A program made the translations under genes and the position numbers. The notes under the pieces are model-generated. The model was not told where the DNA came from. It worked only from the letters and a program-made list of their open reading frames with translations, and ran no database searches. From assembly GCA_009845505.1 (NCBI GenBank), contig VXZL01000290.1, positions 1 to 5,542 on the forward strand: 5,542 bases of DNA, read 5' to 3'. Below are positions 5,529 to 5,542 of the stretch, in pieces. Each line of letters begins with the position of its first letter. Positions within the stretch are counted from its first letter, which is position 1. This DNA comes from Candidatus Poribacteria bacterium (GTDB taxonomy: Bacteria; Poribacteria; WGA-4E; WGA-3G).

Positions 5529-5542
5529 TTCATTCCCAAAAC

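Overview
The window holds five genes, all on the minus strand, so transcription runs from the right edge to the left: an IS200/IS605-type tnpB, a secreted kelch-repeat protein, a zinc-dependent medium-chain dehydrogenase, a Gfo/Idh/MocA-family oxidoreductase, and a Uma2-family protein that runs off the left edge. Promoters look like ordinary bacterial sigma70 types and starts carry GGAG-type ribosome sites. The kelch repeat signature (W..KADMPT.R, GKIYAIGG, VE.YDP.TDTW) with an LL.TWG..K tail, next to paired sugar-type oxidoreductases and a Uma2 gene, recalls Candidatus Poribacteria (sponge-associated and planktonic lineages). That assignment is from memory of the families and is an inference.

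Right part (about 4142-5542): a tnpB-only insertion element. It has a right-end hairpin at 4150-4169 and a matching left-side hairpin at 5492-5511, both 20 nt with a TTTA loop on the coding strand. Between them lie a strong promoter (TTGACA, 18 bp, TATACT), a compact pseudoknot-forming leader at 5333-5419, and TnpB with intact RuvC and zinc-finger motifs. TnpB stops early at a TAA codon, and the same frame continues for 16 more family-like residues. No Y1 transposase gene (tnpA) lies inside the window.

Middle (3031-4185): a kelch protein with an N-terminal export signal. Its present ATG, ribosome site and first 13-14 codons lie inside the right end of the insertion element, so the element landed at or just upstream of the original start and now supplies the translation start. 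The presumed TnpB guide RNA would read directly into the kelch gene.

Left part (1-2868): a likely two-gene operon of dehydrogenase then MocA-type oxidoreductase (47 bp apart), probably for polyol or sugar oxidation. The oxidoreductase appears to lack about 20 residues around the usual GGALLD motif. The Uma2 gene has its own near-consensus promoter. A 21-bp perfect stem-loop, probably a dispersed palindromic repeat, sits in the kelch-dehydrogenase gap. All gaps between genes are shorter than 300 bp.
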